A DNA stretch of 64,000 nt. It comes from Halolamina litorea (lineage in GTDB: Archaea; Halobacteriota; Halobacteria; Halobacteriales; Haloferacaceae). Each line of letters opens with the position of its first letter. Position 1 is the first letter of the stretch. A program made the position numbers and the translations under genes. Below are positions 7,885 to 16,035 of the stretch, in pieces. The DNA is taken from NCBI RefSeq assembly GCF_026616205.1, contig NZ_JANHGR010000003.1, forward strand, positions 186,001 to 250,000, read 5' to 3'. Under the pieces are notes generated by a model. That model made no database searches, was not told the origin of the DNA, and worked only from the letters and a program-made list of their open reading frames with translations.

Positions 7885-9462
7885 ATGCTACGTACTCGCG
7901 GCGCTGCCCTCGTGATCGCCGTTCTCCTCGTGATCGCCGGCCTCCCGGGACTCACCGCCGGGGCGATCCCGGACAACCGCGTGACGATCACCGACACGAC
8001 GGTCTCCCCGGGGACGCCGACTGCCGGCGCCCCGACGACCGTCTCCGCAACCGTCCGGCTCTCGGCTGGAAGCGCCTCGGCAGCGACACTCGAACGCGTC
8101 GAGGTCGTCGACGGCAACGAGACTCTGGGCGCCGCGACCGGTCTCGGCTCGCTCACGCCCGGCGAGACGCTCTCCGTGCCGGTGACTGTGCGCTTCGACG
8201 AGCCCGGGTCGAAGAACCTCACCGTCCTTGCGACAGTTAGCGACGTCAACGACACGCTGACGACTGTCCGCCGGCCGCTCTCGTTGGTCGTCGAGTCCGG
8301 GGTGCCACAGGTGGAGACCGACCTCGGACGGCTCGTCGCCGGCGTCGACTCCCCGGGCGCCGTCGTTGTCTCGAACCCGACGACGGCGGCGATCCGGAAC
8401 GTCTCGGTCGAACTCTCCGGCATCGACGGCGAGCGCACCCGGCGAACCATCCCGACCCTCGGCGCGGGGGCGACCCAGACGCTGAACTTCAGCTTCCACC
8501 CGACCGCCGAGGGCACCCGTAACGTCACGGTCGACGTGGCGTACACCACCGCCGTCGGCACGCGCGCCGCGGAACGCGTGGAGCGCTCCGTCGAGGTCGT
8601 CCCGCTTTCGGAGGACGTTGGCGTCCGCGTCGAGCGCTCGGCGGCCGACCAACAGCCGGCGGCTGACGGCGGCGGTGGCGGCGGCCTCGCCGGCCTCGCC
8701 AGCGCCCTCGGCGGCGGCAACACCCTTCAGCCGAACGACGGCAGCGACGACGGCCAAGACACGACTGGCGTGGCCGTGACGGTGACGAACTTCGGGAACG
8801 CGCCGATCCGGGACGCCGTCGTCGTCCCGCAGCTCGCGAACGGGAGCATGGTCCCCGAGTTGGGTCGCATCGCTGTCGCCGACAGCATCGCCCCCGGGGA
8901 GAGTGCGAGCGTGTCGGTCGACCTTTCGGACGTTCGGGCCTCGACGCTCCGATTCGCCGTCGAGTACGACCTCGGCGACGAGTCCCGGGAGGTCGCCCGG
9001 CCGTACGACCTCGACCGCAGCACCGGCGCCGTCTCGATCACCGGGCTGAACCTCAGCGTGGACGGCGACGAACTCCGGATCGCTGGCAACCTCGGCAACG
9101 TCGGCGACGGCGAGATCCGCGGCGTCGTCGTCGGCGTCGGCGGGAACGAGTATGTCGTGCCGACCTACCCTGGCCGGGACCAGTTCATCGGGACCGTCGG
9201 TCCGAGTGAGTTCGCGCCGTTCGAACTGACCGCGGAGATCGACGCGGGGAACGCGACCAACGTCCCGGTCGAAGTGGCCTACACGACCGCCGGGGAGCGC
9301 CGGACGACGACGATCGACGCGGTCCCGCCAGCCCAGCCCGACGAACCCGAAACCGGGCTCCTCGGCGGGTTCCGCGCGCTCGACGGCGGGCTCGCCGGCC
9401 TCGGCCTCGGCGTCCTCGTGACCGTGCCGCTGGTCGTCTTCGGCGTTCGGCGATACCGATGA
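7885..9462 (+). CDS. Secreted CARDB/NEW1-like beta-sandwich protein with C-terminal membrane anchor
   Basis: A 525-residue exported protein. It has an N-terminal Sec-type signal (residues ~1-26, MLRTRGAALVIAVLLVIAGL) and several Ig-like CARDB-type beta-sandwich repeats rich in Thr/Val and NxT/NxS sequons. A glycine-rich linker (about residues 256-272) and one C-terminal transmembrane helix ending GVRRYR complete it. The stop codon overlaps the ATG of the next gene (ATGA), and it leads a three-gene operon with a LolD/MacB-type ATPase and a MacB/FtsX-type permease. A role as the extracellular partner of that ABC system is inferred from gene order. Its ligand is unknown. Confidence 0.8.
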   Translation: MLRTRGAALVIAVLLVIAGLPGLTAGAIPDNRVTITDTTVSPGTPTAGAPTTVSATVRLSAGSASAATLERVEVVDGNETLGAATGLGSLTPGETLSVPVTVRFDEPGSKNLTVLATVSDVNDTLTTVRRPLSLVVESGVPQVETDLGRLVAGVDSPGAVVVSNPTTAAIRNVSVELSGIDGERTRRTIPTLGAGATQTLNFSFHPTAEGTRNVTVDVAYTTAVGTRAAERVERSVEVVPLSEDVGVRVERSAADQQPAADGGGGGGLAGLASALGGGNTLQPNDGSDDGQDTTGVAVTVTNFGNAPIRDAVVVPQLANGSMVPELGRIAVADSIAPGESASVSVDLSDVRASTLRFAVEYDLGDESREVARPYDLDRSTGAVSITGLNLSVDGDELRIAGNLGNVGDGEIRGVVVGVGGNEYVVPTYPGRDQFIGTVGPSEFAPFELTAEIDAGNATNVPVEVAYTTAGERRTTTIDAVPPAQPDEPETGLLGGFRALDGGLAGLGLGVLVTVPLVVFGVRRYR

Positions 9463-10181
9463 GCAAGCACGTCCGCGAGGGTGACGCGACTGACGGGGCC
9501 GATCGGGGCCCCGTGGCCGACCCGCCGCCGCTCAGACTCGACGGCGTCACCAAGCAGTACGAGGGTGGCGGGGGCACCGTCACCGCACTCAACGACGTGG
9601 ACTTCACCGTCGAACGAGGCGAGGTCACGGCGGTCATGGGCCCCTCCGGGTCGGGGAAGTCGACGATGCTGAACATGCTCGGGCTGCTTGACGACCCGAC
9701 GACCGGCAGCGTCGAACTGCTCGGCGAGCCGGTCGCGGGCCTCTCGGCGGCCGAGCGAACCGACGTGCGCCGCGAGCGCGTCGGCTTCGTCTTTCAGGAC
9801 TTCCACCTGATCCCGACGCTGTCTGCCGTCGAGAACGTCCGGTTGCCGACGCGCTTCCTCGACGACGACTACACCGAGCGCGCGGTCGACCTGCTCACCC
9901 GCGTCGGGCTCGGGGACCGACTCCAGCACACGCCTGACGAGCTCTCCGGCGGGCAGAAACAGCGCGTGGCCATCGCCCGCTCGCTGATCAACGAGCCCGA
10001 CGTGTTGCTCGCCGACGAGCCGACGGGCAACCTCGACCGGGACACCGGCGAGGCCGTGCTCGCCGAGATCAACGTCATCGCCGCGGGCGGCGTCGGCGTC
10101 GTCGCCGTCACTCACGACGACCTCGTCGGCGAATACGCCGACCGGACCGTGGAACTGGTCGACGGGGTGCTCCGTGGCTGA
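9459..10181 (+). CDS. ABC transporter ATP-binding protein (LolD/MacB type)
   Basis: A 240-residue nucleotide-binding subunit with all motifs. The Walker A is GPSGSGKST at residues 61-69, the Q-loop follows in [14 protein letters not shown], the signature is [15 protein letters not shown] (from about 161), the Walker B is [12 protein letters not shown] and the H-loop is VAVTHDD. The first ~25 residues are an acidic extension typical of haloarchaeal proteins. It overlaps the upstream gene by 4 bp and the downstream permease by 8 bp, so the three act as one unit. LolD/MacB ATPases drive FtsX-type permeases in mechanotransmission or extrusion at the cell surface; the cargo here is not known. Confidence 0.93.
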   Translation: MSKHVREGDATDGADRGPVADPPPLRLDGVTKQYEGGGGTVTALNDVDFTVERGEVTAVMGPSGSGKSTMLNMLGLLDDPTTGSVELLGEPVAGLSAAERTDVRRERVGFVFQDFHLIPTLSAVENVRLPTRFLDDDYTERAVDLLTRVGLGDRLQHTPDELSGGQKQRVAIARSLINEPDVLLADEPTGNLDRDTGEAVLAEINVIAAGGVGVVAVTHDDLVGEYADRTVELVDGVLRG

Positions 10182-11388
10182 ACTCGACGGCTCCGGCGAC
10201 GCCATCGCCGGGACCGGGGGGACTGCTGAGTCCGCGAACGCCGCCGTCGACTCAGGTCTCACGAAGCGTCTCGCACGGCGGTTCCCCGCCGCTTCGCTGG
10301 CGATCCGGAACCTCTCGCGCCAGCGGCTCAGAGCGGGGTTGGCGGCGCTCGGTATCGTCATCGGTGTCTTCGCCGTCGTCACGCTCGGGATGCTCGGCAC
10401 GGCGCTCCAGACCGCTGCACTGGCCGAACTCGGCGGGCTCGGGAACCAGGTCATCGTCAGCCCGGCCGACGGGGGCGACGCCCTCGGCCCGCGCGAACTC
10501 GCCGCGATCGAACAGGCCGCCGCCGGCGGGGGGACCGTCGTTCCGCTGAAGTCCGGCGGCGGGGCCGTCTCCGGCCCTGACGGCCAGTCTTTCGCCCAAC
10601 TCTATGGCACCAGCCAGCCAGCGGCCCTGTTCGGCGTCGGCGGCGTCCCCGACTACCTCCGGCAGGGCGCCGTCGTCGGCGACGACCTCGCCGAGGGGTT
10701 GGGCGCCCGAGTCGGCTCGACCATCGAGATCGAGGGGAACCGCTACCGGGTCGTCGCTGTGATCGATTCCGAGGGGACGTTCTCGCCGATCAGGCCCGAG
10801 TCAGCGGTCGTGCTCCCGCCCGGGGAGTTCGTGACCGACGATTACACGCAGGTCGTCGTGCAGGCCGACTCCGCCGACGACGCCCGGGCCATCGCCGACG
10901 GCGTCCGCGACCGCCTGAACGCGGGCGAGGAGCGTGTCTCCGTGCTCTCGTTGACCAGCGTGCTCTCCCGGATCACGGAGTTCTTCGCCCTACTCAACGG
11001 CTTCCTGCTCGCGGTGGCGGGCATCTCGCTGGTCGTCGCCGGCGTCTCCATCTTCAACGTTATGCTGATGACGGTCTCCGAGCGCCGCGGCGAGATCGGT
11101 GTGCTGCGAGCCGTCGGCATCCACCGCACCGAGGTGCTCCGGACGCTGCTGGTCGAGGCGACGCTGCTCGGCGTCGGCGGCGGCGCCCTCGGGACCGTCC
11201 TCGGTGCGGGCGTCGTTGTCGGCATCGCCCTCAACACGCGGCTGCCGCTCGACGCGGTGTTCGTGCCCACCAACGGTCTCGTCGCGCTCGGTGCGTTCGG
11301 ATTCGGCGTGCTGATCGCCCTTGTTGGCGGGCTCTACCCGGCCTACCGCGCCGCGTGGGAGCCGCCGGTGGAGTCCCTCCGGGGCTGA
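10174..11388 (+). CDS. ABC transporter permease (MacB/FtsX family)
   Basis: A 404-residue permease beginning at a GTG inside the end of the ATPase gene. After an acidic N-terminus, the first membrane helix lies near residues 50-75 (LAALGIVIGVFAVVTLGML). A large extracytoplasmic MacB-type core domain (about 80-270) follows. Three more helices come at about 275-300, 325-350 and 370-395, with the cytoplasmic motif MTVSERRGEIGVLRAVG that is diagnostic of FtsX/MacB permeases. Together with the two genes upstream it forms a complete surface ABC system. Confidence 0.92.
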   Translation: MAELDGSGDAIAGTGGTAESANAAVDSGLTKRLARRFPAASLAIRNLSRQRLRAGLAALGIVIGVFAVVTLGMLGTALQTAALAELGGLGNQVIVSPADGGDALGPRELAAIEQAAAGGGTVVPLKSGGGAVSGPDGQSFAQLYGTSQPAALFGVGGVPDYLRQGAVVGDDLAEGLGARVGSTIEIEGNRYRVVAVIDSEGTFSPIRPESAVVLPPGEFVTDDYTQVVVQADSADDARAIADGVRDRLNAGEERVSVLSLTSVLSRITEFFALLNGFLLAVAGISLVVAGVSIFNVMLMTVSERRGEIGVLRAVGIHRTEVLRTLLVEATLLGVGGGALGTVLGAGVVVGIALNTRLPLDAVFVPTNGLVALGAFGFGVLIALVGGLYPAYRAAWEPPVESLRG

Positions 11389-11472
11389 AACAGTAGCTCC
11401 CCGTCCCGACCCCCCGGGTATGTCCGCAATTCACCCCGGGTACGTCACCAATTCGGTGATTCCGATCGATCC

Positions 11473-12324
11473 TCACTCCAGAAACTCCCCGATCAGAGAA
11501 ACCACGTCCTCAGGCCGCTCACGCGGCGGCCAGTGGCCACAGTCGGGCAGGATCCTCACTTCCGCGTCGGGCATCAGCGTCCCGGCACGAACGGCCCACT
11601 CGACGGGAACGAGTGGGTCAGCCTCCCCGTGGATCACGAGCGTCGGGACCGACAGGTCTGGGAGGCGGTCGACGTAGTTCGTCCGCAGTCCGTTGGGGCC
11701 GACCTCGGCCCGCTGGAAGCGCCTGAACGTCCGGCCGGCGCCGGGCCGCTGGATCGCGGCCACGGCCTCATCGACCAGCCTCTCGGTCACGGCGTCAGCG
11801 TCGCCGACGATGGCCCGCAGGCTCAGCGCCACGAGCCACCGGCTCCGGCGGAGCATTCCCCACGTCAGTTCGGCGACGTACGGCAACCGGGTGAAGTAGT
11901 AGCCGAGCGATCCGCCGGGGACGCGCCCGCCGAGACCGTAGCTGTCGATCAGTACGAGCCGCGAGACACGCTCCGGGTGGCCGAGGGCGTAGCCCAGCGC
12001 CGCCCCGCCGCCCATCGACACCCCTGCGAGGGCCGGGGCGTCGAGGTCGAGTTCGTCGATCAGGTCGGCCAGCATGTGGCAGTAGTACGCCGTGGTCGGG
12101 GAGTCCGTCGGATCGTCACTTGCCCCGTAGCCGGGCCAGTCGGGCGCGTAGACGGTGAAGCGATCGCTTAGCAGGGGGAACAGCTCCCGCCACGACAGCG
12201 TCGCCGAGTCGAGACCGCCCCCGTGGAGGAGCACCAGCGGCGGTCCTTCGCCGGCGACGAAACAGCGGACGCCCGTCCCGTCGACGACGAGGCGTTCAAC
12301 CCGAGCCGACTCAAACGCCTCCAT
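11473..12324 (-). CDS. Alpha/beta hydrolase
   Basis: A 283-residue alpha/beta-hydrolase-fold enzyme with a complete triad. The nucleophile is Ser103 in GVSMGGG, the acid is Asp236 in HGEADPLVP and the base is His264 in DCGHWPP. The oxyanion-hole motif LLHGGG lies at residues 32-37. A cap region between about 130 and 215 holds the variable substrate-binding part. The substrate cannot be deduced; the family includes esterases, C-C bond hydrolases and epoxide hydrolases. It starts 5 bp after the remnant of a broken CBS gene on the same strand. Confidence 0.88.
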   Translation of the reverse strand: MEAFESARVERLVVDGTGVRCFVAGEGPPLVLLHGGGLDSATLSWRELFPLLSDRFTVYAPDWPGYGASDDPTDSPTTAYYCHMLADLIDELDLDAPALAGVSMGGGAALGYALGHPERVSRLVLIDSYGLGGRVPGGSLGYYFTRLPYVAELTWGMLRRSRWLVALSLRAIVGDADAVTERLVDEAVAAIQRPGAGRTFRRFQRAEVGPNGLRTNYVDRLPDLSVPTLVIHGEADPLVPVEWAVRAGTLMPDAEVRILPDCGHWPPRERPEDVVSLIGEFLE

Positions 12325-12329
12325 CCCGA

Positions 12330-13138
12330 TTAGGCCTGCAAAAGTTCCCCGATCGTTCGGTAGGTCGCTTCGAGATCAGTGATCGTCCGCCCCGTCTCGC
12401 CGATGCCGCGGTTCGTGTTCTCGATGATCGGCGTCGAGTGGGCCACATCGTTCCGGAGGTCGACCACGTCGGCGAGCGCGCTCCCGGCCTCGTGATCCGC
12501 CTCAAAGCCATACCGGCGCCAGCAGTCCTCCCTCGACGTGATCACGGTCACCAGCGTCGAGAACTGGGCGTAGTGGACCGGGTCGAGCGCGACCTCGGCC
12601 TTCCGGGCCTCGGTCTCCCGGTCCCGGATGTCGTCGATGACCGACGGCGGGATCGGGGCCGTCTCCATCCAGTCGGGGGCGTGGGTCGTGATGCAGTCAC
12701 GGAACGAGGTTTCGAGGCGCGAGAGCAACGAGTGAACTGCCTCGGGGTCAAGCCCCGAGGCACTCTGCCTTGACCGCTGTAGAACGGGACTCGTACAGCG
12801 CCGACAACAGCCGCTCGAAACCGGTGTCCGGGCTCATTATCACGCCCACGTCGAGCGGGTGGCACAGTTCGGCGACCGGCCGGTCGTCGTCGCCGACGCC
12901 GTCGAGCAGGTCGTCAGTCACGTAGCCCATCGGCTCGTCCCCGTCGTACACCGGCGCCGTGTCGAAGTCCCTCGATTCGAGCCACGCCGCGACCGACTTG
13001 ACCGATTCGCTCGCGTACTGTCCCGCCGGATCGGGGGTCGCGATCGCTCCTGCCGTACAGGTCGAAGACCCGCGCATAGTCACGAACTGTCACAGCGGCG
13101 TGAAGAGTGTACCCCTCACTCTTATTAGTTAGAAGCAT
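12330..13138 (-). pseudogene. Broken CBS-domain protein gene with HEPN-like C-terminus
   Basis: Three reading frames together seem to encode one protein. The start (ATG at 13138, ...VRDYARVFDLYGRSDRDP) is in one frame. The CBS-like middle is in a second frame at about 12748-13040 (KSVAAWLESRDFDTAPVYDG, GYVTDDLLDGV, LLSALYESR). The C-terminal ~130 residues (12330-12728, METAPIPPSVIDDI, YAQFSTLVTVI, VVDLRNDVAHSTPIIEN) are in a third. The C-terminal part resembles HEPN-like domains seen behind CBS modules. At the second break sits an inverted-repeat element (12732-12786) that also occurs at two other places in the window, which suggests insertion and decay of a mobile element. The C-terminal fragment could still be translated from a TTG at 12728. 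Confidence 0.55.
12732..12786 (-). repeat. Hairpin element, copy A (IS200/IS605 right-end-like scar)
   Basis: Read on the minus strand, a conserved lead (TTCTACAGCGG, then AAGGCAGAGTG) is followed by a perfect stem TGCCTCGGGG / CCCCGAGGCA with loop CTTGA, ending in GTTCAC. Copies B and C at 42895 and 43643 share the same lead, stem and GTTCAC end. It lies inside the broken CBS gene. The form fits the 3' end (right end/omega-RNA region) of IS1341-type tnpB elements, but no tnpB remains beside it. Confidence 0.5.
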
Positions 13139-13154
13139 AACTGAGCAACTGGAA

Positions 13155-13511
13155 ATGCGCAGTAAGAATACACACGTCCGATACGACGCCGTCCCGTACG
13201 GGGAGGTGGCTCACCTGCTCAGCGATTCCCTTCCGGGCACCGCGACCGTCCACCGGCACGAGGCCGCGGTGGACGCCCTCCGCCGGGCCGACGACGGGGC
13301 CGTTTTGGCCGCGGCTCCGACGGGGATGGCCGTCGGCGTCCGCTTGGCGTCGATACCGCTCACGGTCGTGGAGCTGTCGGCGGTTCCCGCCGAGGCGCTC
13401 ACGGGCGTCGAGTCGGCCGATCGACCCATTGCGGCCTACGAACTCCTCGCGTTCGGGCAGTTCCCCGAGCGGGCGAACCGCTCGCTCCGGGAGTTCGCTT
13501 CGTCACCGTAG
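13155..13511 (+). CDS. Small haloarchaeal protein of unknown function
   Basis: A 118-residue protein beginning MRSKNTHVRYDAVPYGEVAHLL. An AT-rich TATA-like stretch (CTTATTAGTTA, 13121-13131) lies about 25-34 bp upstream of the ATG at 13155, which fits a leaderless transcript. I therefore prefer this start over an in-frame one at 13107. The sequence has an alpha/beta pattern (GAVLAAAPTGMAVGVRLASIPLTVVEL) without membrane segments or catalytic motifs I recognise. It is divergent from the broken CBS gene and shares its intergenic region. Confidence 0.65.
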   Translation: MRSKNTHVRYDAVPYGEVAHLLSDSLPGTATVHRHEAAVDALRRADDGAVLAAAPTGMAVGVRLASIPLTVVELSAVPAEALTGVESADRPIAAYELLAFGQFPERANRSLREFASSP

Positions 13512-13617
13512 CGACCCACTGTGGATCCGCCACTCCGGGCGCTCGCCGACGCGTTCGGCCCGCAGCTGAGGTCGCCATCGCCGGTTTGGAGGCGTGCCGA
13601 GCCGAGAAAAACACCGT

Positions 13618-13950
13618 TCAGCGCCGTTCGAGCGGTTCGGGGGCGCCCTCGTCGCTCTGAAAGACGCGGACGTCGTACTCCTCGTCCTCTAGGGAGACGA
13701 CCGTGCCCCCGAAGTCCGAGCGGTACTCGCTGTAGTGGTTCCCGTCGTCGGCCACGAAGGTCCGCTCGTCAACGAGCCCGTGTCCCCGGAGTTCTTCGAT
13801 CCGCCGATAGATCGTCGCCCGAGAGAAGTCCAAGCGCTCTGTCAGCTCCTTCACCGAAGCGGGTCGTTGGGCAACTTCGGCCAGGATTCGCCGTGCCCGG
13901 CCGTCTCCGAGGGTGTCGAGCAGTTTTTCCTCCGACTGACCTCTGCCCAT
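13618..13950 (-). CDS. Winged-helix transcriptional regulator (ArsR/TrmB-like)
   Basis: A 110-residue single-domain regulator. The winged helix-turn-helix spans about residues 10-75, with DGRARRILAEVAQRPASVKEL leading into a recognition helix FSRATIYRRIEELRGHGLV and the wing RTFVADDGNHYSEYRS. The C-terminal ~35 residues form a beta-rich tail (GTVVSLEDEEYDVRVFQ). A short inverted repeat (TAGT-N5-ACTA, 13963-13975) lies 13-25 bp upstream of its ATG and could be an autoregulatory operator. The target genes are not known; it lies upstream of the archaellum region. Confidence 0.82.
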   Translation of the reverse strand: MGRGQSEEKLLDTLGDGRARRILAEVAQRPASVKELTERLDFSRATIYRRIEELRGHGLVDERTFVADDGNHYSEYRSDFGGTVVSLEDEEYDVRVFQSDEGAPEPLERR

Positions 13951-14004
13951 AAAGTTAGCAAATAGTACCTGACTACTTATGCTTTCTCAAACTCCGAGGA
14001 CGCC

Positions 14005-14014
14005 CTTATATATC
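14005..14014 (+). promoter_or_regulatory. TATA-box-like element upstream of the PadR-type regulator
   Basis: The stretch CTTATATATC is strikingly AT-rich in a GC-rich setting and lies about 60 bp before the ATG at 14075. This position allows a transcript with a short 5' leader. An inverted repeat (CCGCGA at 14033-14038, TCGCGG at 14063-14068) lies between it and the gene and could act as an operator. Confidence 0.5.
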
Positions 14015-14074
14015 AAATCTCTGTAGCTGATCCCGCGAAGTGGTGTTATCTACCGTTAGTCCTCGCGGACTGGT

Positions 14075-14647
14075 ATGACTCGAAACCCGGAGAGTTCTGA
14101 TCTTCACTCCCGCCCGACCGGGGAATCGACGCCTGACGACGCCGAACAGACGGCAGACGGACGGGTGGGAGACTTCGACACCGGCGTGACCGCCGAGCGG
14201 TTGCTCGACGAGCTGCAGTCCGGCCGAGAGGAAAACGCGGGGATGAGCGTGCGGCTCACGCCCGAACAGGAGTCCGAGGTCATACTCGATCGGGTGTTGA
14301 AGACGCTGTTCGACGACCCGGGGTTCGAGTTCGAGGAGCAGACGGTCAAAGAGAACCTCGAGGAGATCCTGCTGGTCTTGATCGCCCACCGCTCGTCGAA
14401 CACCCACGGCAAGAGCCTGATGGGCGACCTCACCGCCATCTTCGGGACCAGACTGAGTCCCGGCACCGTCTACCCACAGCTTCACGAACTGGAAGCGGCC
14501 GGGGCGCTCCGGGTTCAGGAACTGGTTCGGACGAAGGAGTATCAGGTCGAGGACGAACAGGTCCTCAGGGACCGCGTCACCGCAACGATGGAGCAGCACC
14601 TCGCGTTCGGACTCTTCTTGCAGGCCGCACTCGAAGAACTGCCGTAG
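14075..14647 (+). CDS. PadR-family-like transcriptional regulator
   Basis: A 190-residue protein. The first ~70 residues are acidic and low complexity. A PadR-type winged helix follows (about residues 90-165): VLIAHRSSNTHGKSLMGDLTAIFG, then LSPGTVYPQLHELEAAGALRV, which is the characteristic PadR recognition helix, and a wing with VRTKEYQVEDEQVL. A C-terminal helix (MEQHLAFGLFLQAALEEL) would give the dimer contact. It is adjacent to the archaellum genes, so control of motility is possible but is only inferred from position. Confidence 0.8.
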   Translation: MTRNPESSDLHSRPTGESTPDDAEQTADGRVGDFDTGVTAERLLDELQSGREENAGMSVRLTPEQESEVILDRVLKTLFDDPGFEFEEQTVKENLEEILLVLIAHRSSNTHGKSLMGDLTAIFGTRLSPGTVYPQLHELEAAGALRVQELVRTKEYQVEDEQVLRDRVTATMEQHLAFGLFLQAALEELP

Positions 14648-14677
14648 TCCCCACACCGGCGCAGACTCGTTTCTCTG

Positions 14678-15097
14678 CTACCTGTTCGTCGGGGGTGTGT
14701 CCGTCCGTGAGGGCTGAGTGGACACGTTCAGCTCGGTGTTTTCGAGTAGCGTCGCGATGACGGTTTCCGGTGGCGTCTCCCCGGCCACCTTATCGGCGTA
14801 CCAGCGCAGCAGCGCGTCGAACGCCACCGATACGTCGTTCGTTTCCACCGTCAGGTCGTCTTCGGCGCTCCCGAATCGCGCGTCGAGTTCGAGCGCGTAG
14901 GCGCCGTCGAGGTCAGCCAGCCCGCCAGTCGGGTCAGACCCCTGCAGCGCTGCCCCACGGCTCTCTCCGTCCCCGTGCGTGTCCTTCGAGCCGTCGGGGG
15001 TGACCACGTACCGGTCCTCCCCGAGCGACCTGATCTCCGCCTCGTTCGATGCGTGCGCTTCGTCCGCTCCCGTCTGGTTGGTGTGTTCGTCGGTCAT
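14678..15097 (-). CDS. Acidic haloarchaeal protein of unknown function
   Basis: A 139-residue, very acidic protein starting MTDEHTNQTGADEAHASNEA. The N-terminal half is disordered-looking. A segment EIRSLGEDRYVVTPDG and a C-terminal part LELDARFGSAEDDLTVETND...VAFDALLRWYADKV, VIATLLENTELNV form a plausible small folded domain. It lies on the same strand 144 bp downstream of the archaellin gene. Its neighbours suggest a link to motility, but I recognise no family with known function. Confidence 0.65.
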   Translation of the reverse strand: MTDEHTNQTGADEAHASNEAEIRSLGEDRYVVTPDGSKDTHGDGESRGAALQGSDPTGGLADLDGAYALELDARFGSAEDDLTVETNDVSVAFDALLRWYADKVAGETPPETVIATLLENTELNVSTQPSRTDTPPTNR

Positions 15098-15241
15098 CCG
15101 TCGGTTTGGGTGGCGCCGTCTCCCGCGCTTTCGACGCCGTCGACGCCGCGTGGGCGCTACGCCCGCGGCTCGTGATCGCTTGGTTCGGCGAAGAAAGGGG
15201 TCGGTTCCGGTGTTGTGGCCGCCCCGCAGCGGCCGTCCGGT

Positions 15242-15820
15242 TTACACCTGTGCGTAGTCGCCCGTCAGCACGTCCGGGACGTTCACGCCGTAGATCGTCG
15301 TCGCACCCGACTGGTCGACGATCCGGAGGTCGGCGTCGCTGCCCTCCGCGAGACCGTCACCGGCCTCGATACTCGCAGTGTCGATCTCGATCTCGATACG
15401 TTCGTCCGTGTCCTCGAGTACAGTGGCTTCAGTGCCGTCGAGGTCCACGGTCGTGAACGTCGTGCTGTCCGTGGTGCTTCCCTGACTCAACGTTTCGGAG
15501 CTCCCACTGCTCGTGTACTCGATCGTCGCCTCGGAGAGGTCGATCGGATCCGAGCCCGGCGACTTCTTCACGACGAGCGTGATGTTGCTGATGCTGTCAT
15601 TAGCACCGACTGCACCCGTCGCTGATACAACGTCGATCTGGTTGGAGACCTGTGCCTGTGCGTCCGCCCCAGTGTCCGATGCGCGGGATTGGAGGTCGTC
15701 AGCCGTCGTGACGAGGACGCCTGCGGCGACCGCGGCCACCAGTACCAGCGCGATGAAGATGATCAGTGTCCCGATACCGACCTGCCCACGGTCGGAGTCG
15801 TCGTGTGTTGGTAGTTTCAT
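15242..15820 (-). CDS. arlA: Archaellin (archaeal flagellin)
   Basis: A 192-residue archaellin. The class III (type IV pilin-like) signal ends in DRGQVGIGTLIIFIALVLVAA: cleavage by the prepilin peptidase ArlK/PibD is expected after Gly of DRG, leaving the hydrophobic helix that forms the filament core. The rest is an acidic, Ser/Thr-rich beta domain with several N-glycosylation sequons such as NDS and NIT. It is encoded divergently from arlCE. Only one archaellin gene is seen here; others may lie elsewhere. Two inverted repeats lie directly upstream. Confidence 0.92.
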   Translation of the reverse strand: MKLPTHDDSDRGQVGIGTLIIFIALVLVAAVAAGVLVTTADDLQSRASDTGADAQAQVSNQIDVVSATGAVGANDSISNITLVVKKSPGSDPIDLSEATIEYTSSGSSETLSQGSTTDSTTFTTVDLDGTEATVLEDTDERIEIEIDTASIEAGDGLAEGSDADLRIVDQSGATTIYGVNVPDVLTGDYAQV

Positions 15821-15831
15821 TGTCGTGTTTC

Positions 15832-15861
15832 ACACCTGTGGTGTCGTGGGTTCGTTCCCAC
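15832..15861 (-). promoter_or_regulatory. Two adjacent inverted repeats in the archaellin 5' region
   Basis: Twelve bases before the archaellin ATG there is a palindrome ACACC-TGT-GGTGT (15832-15844). Immediately after it comes GTGGG-TTCGTT-CCCAC (15846-15861). They could be an operator or hairpins in the mRNA leader. The function is inferred only from position. Confidence 0.35.
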
Positions 15862-16035
15862 CTCGACCGTTCCATGGCATCCACTTAGTGTAGCGAACGG
15901 TTTCGGGCGCCGAATCGGCCCCCGAATCGACCCCGGAATCGAGACTCGAAACGCGCCCCGAGTTGGACCGGCGGACTATACGCGTCGTGGTTCTCGGGTC
16001 GGGTAAGGACAGTATCGGTGCGGGCGAGGACCACC

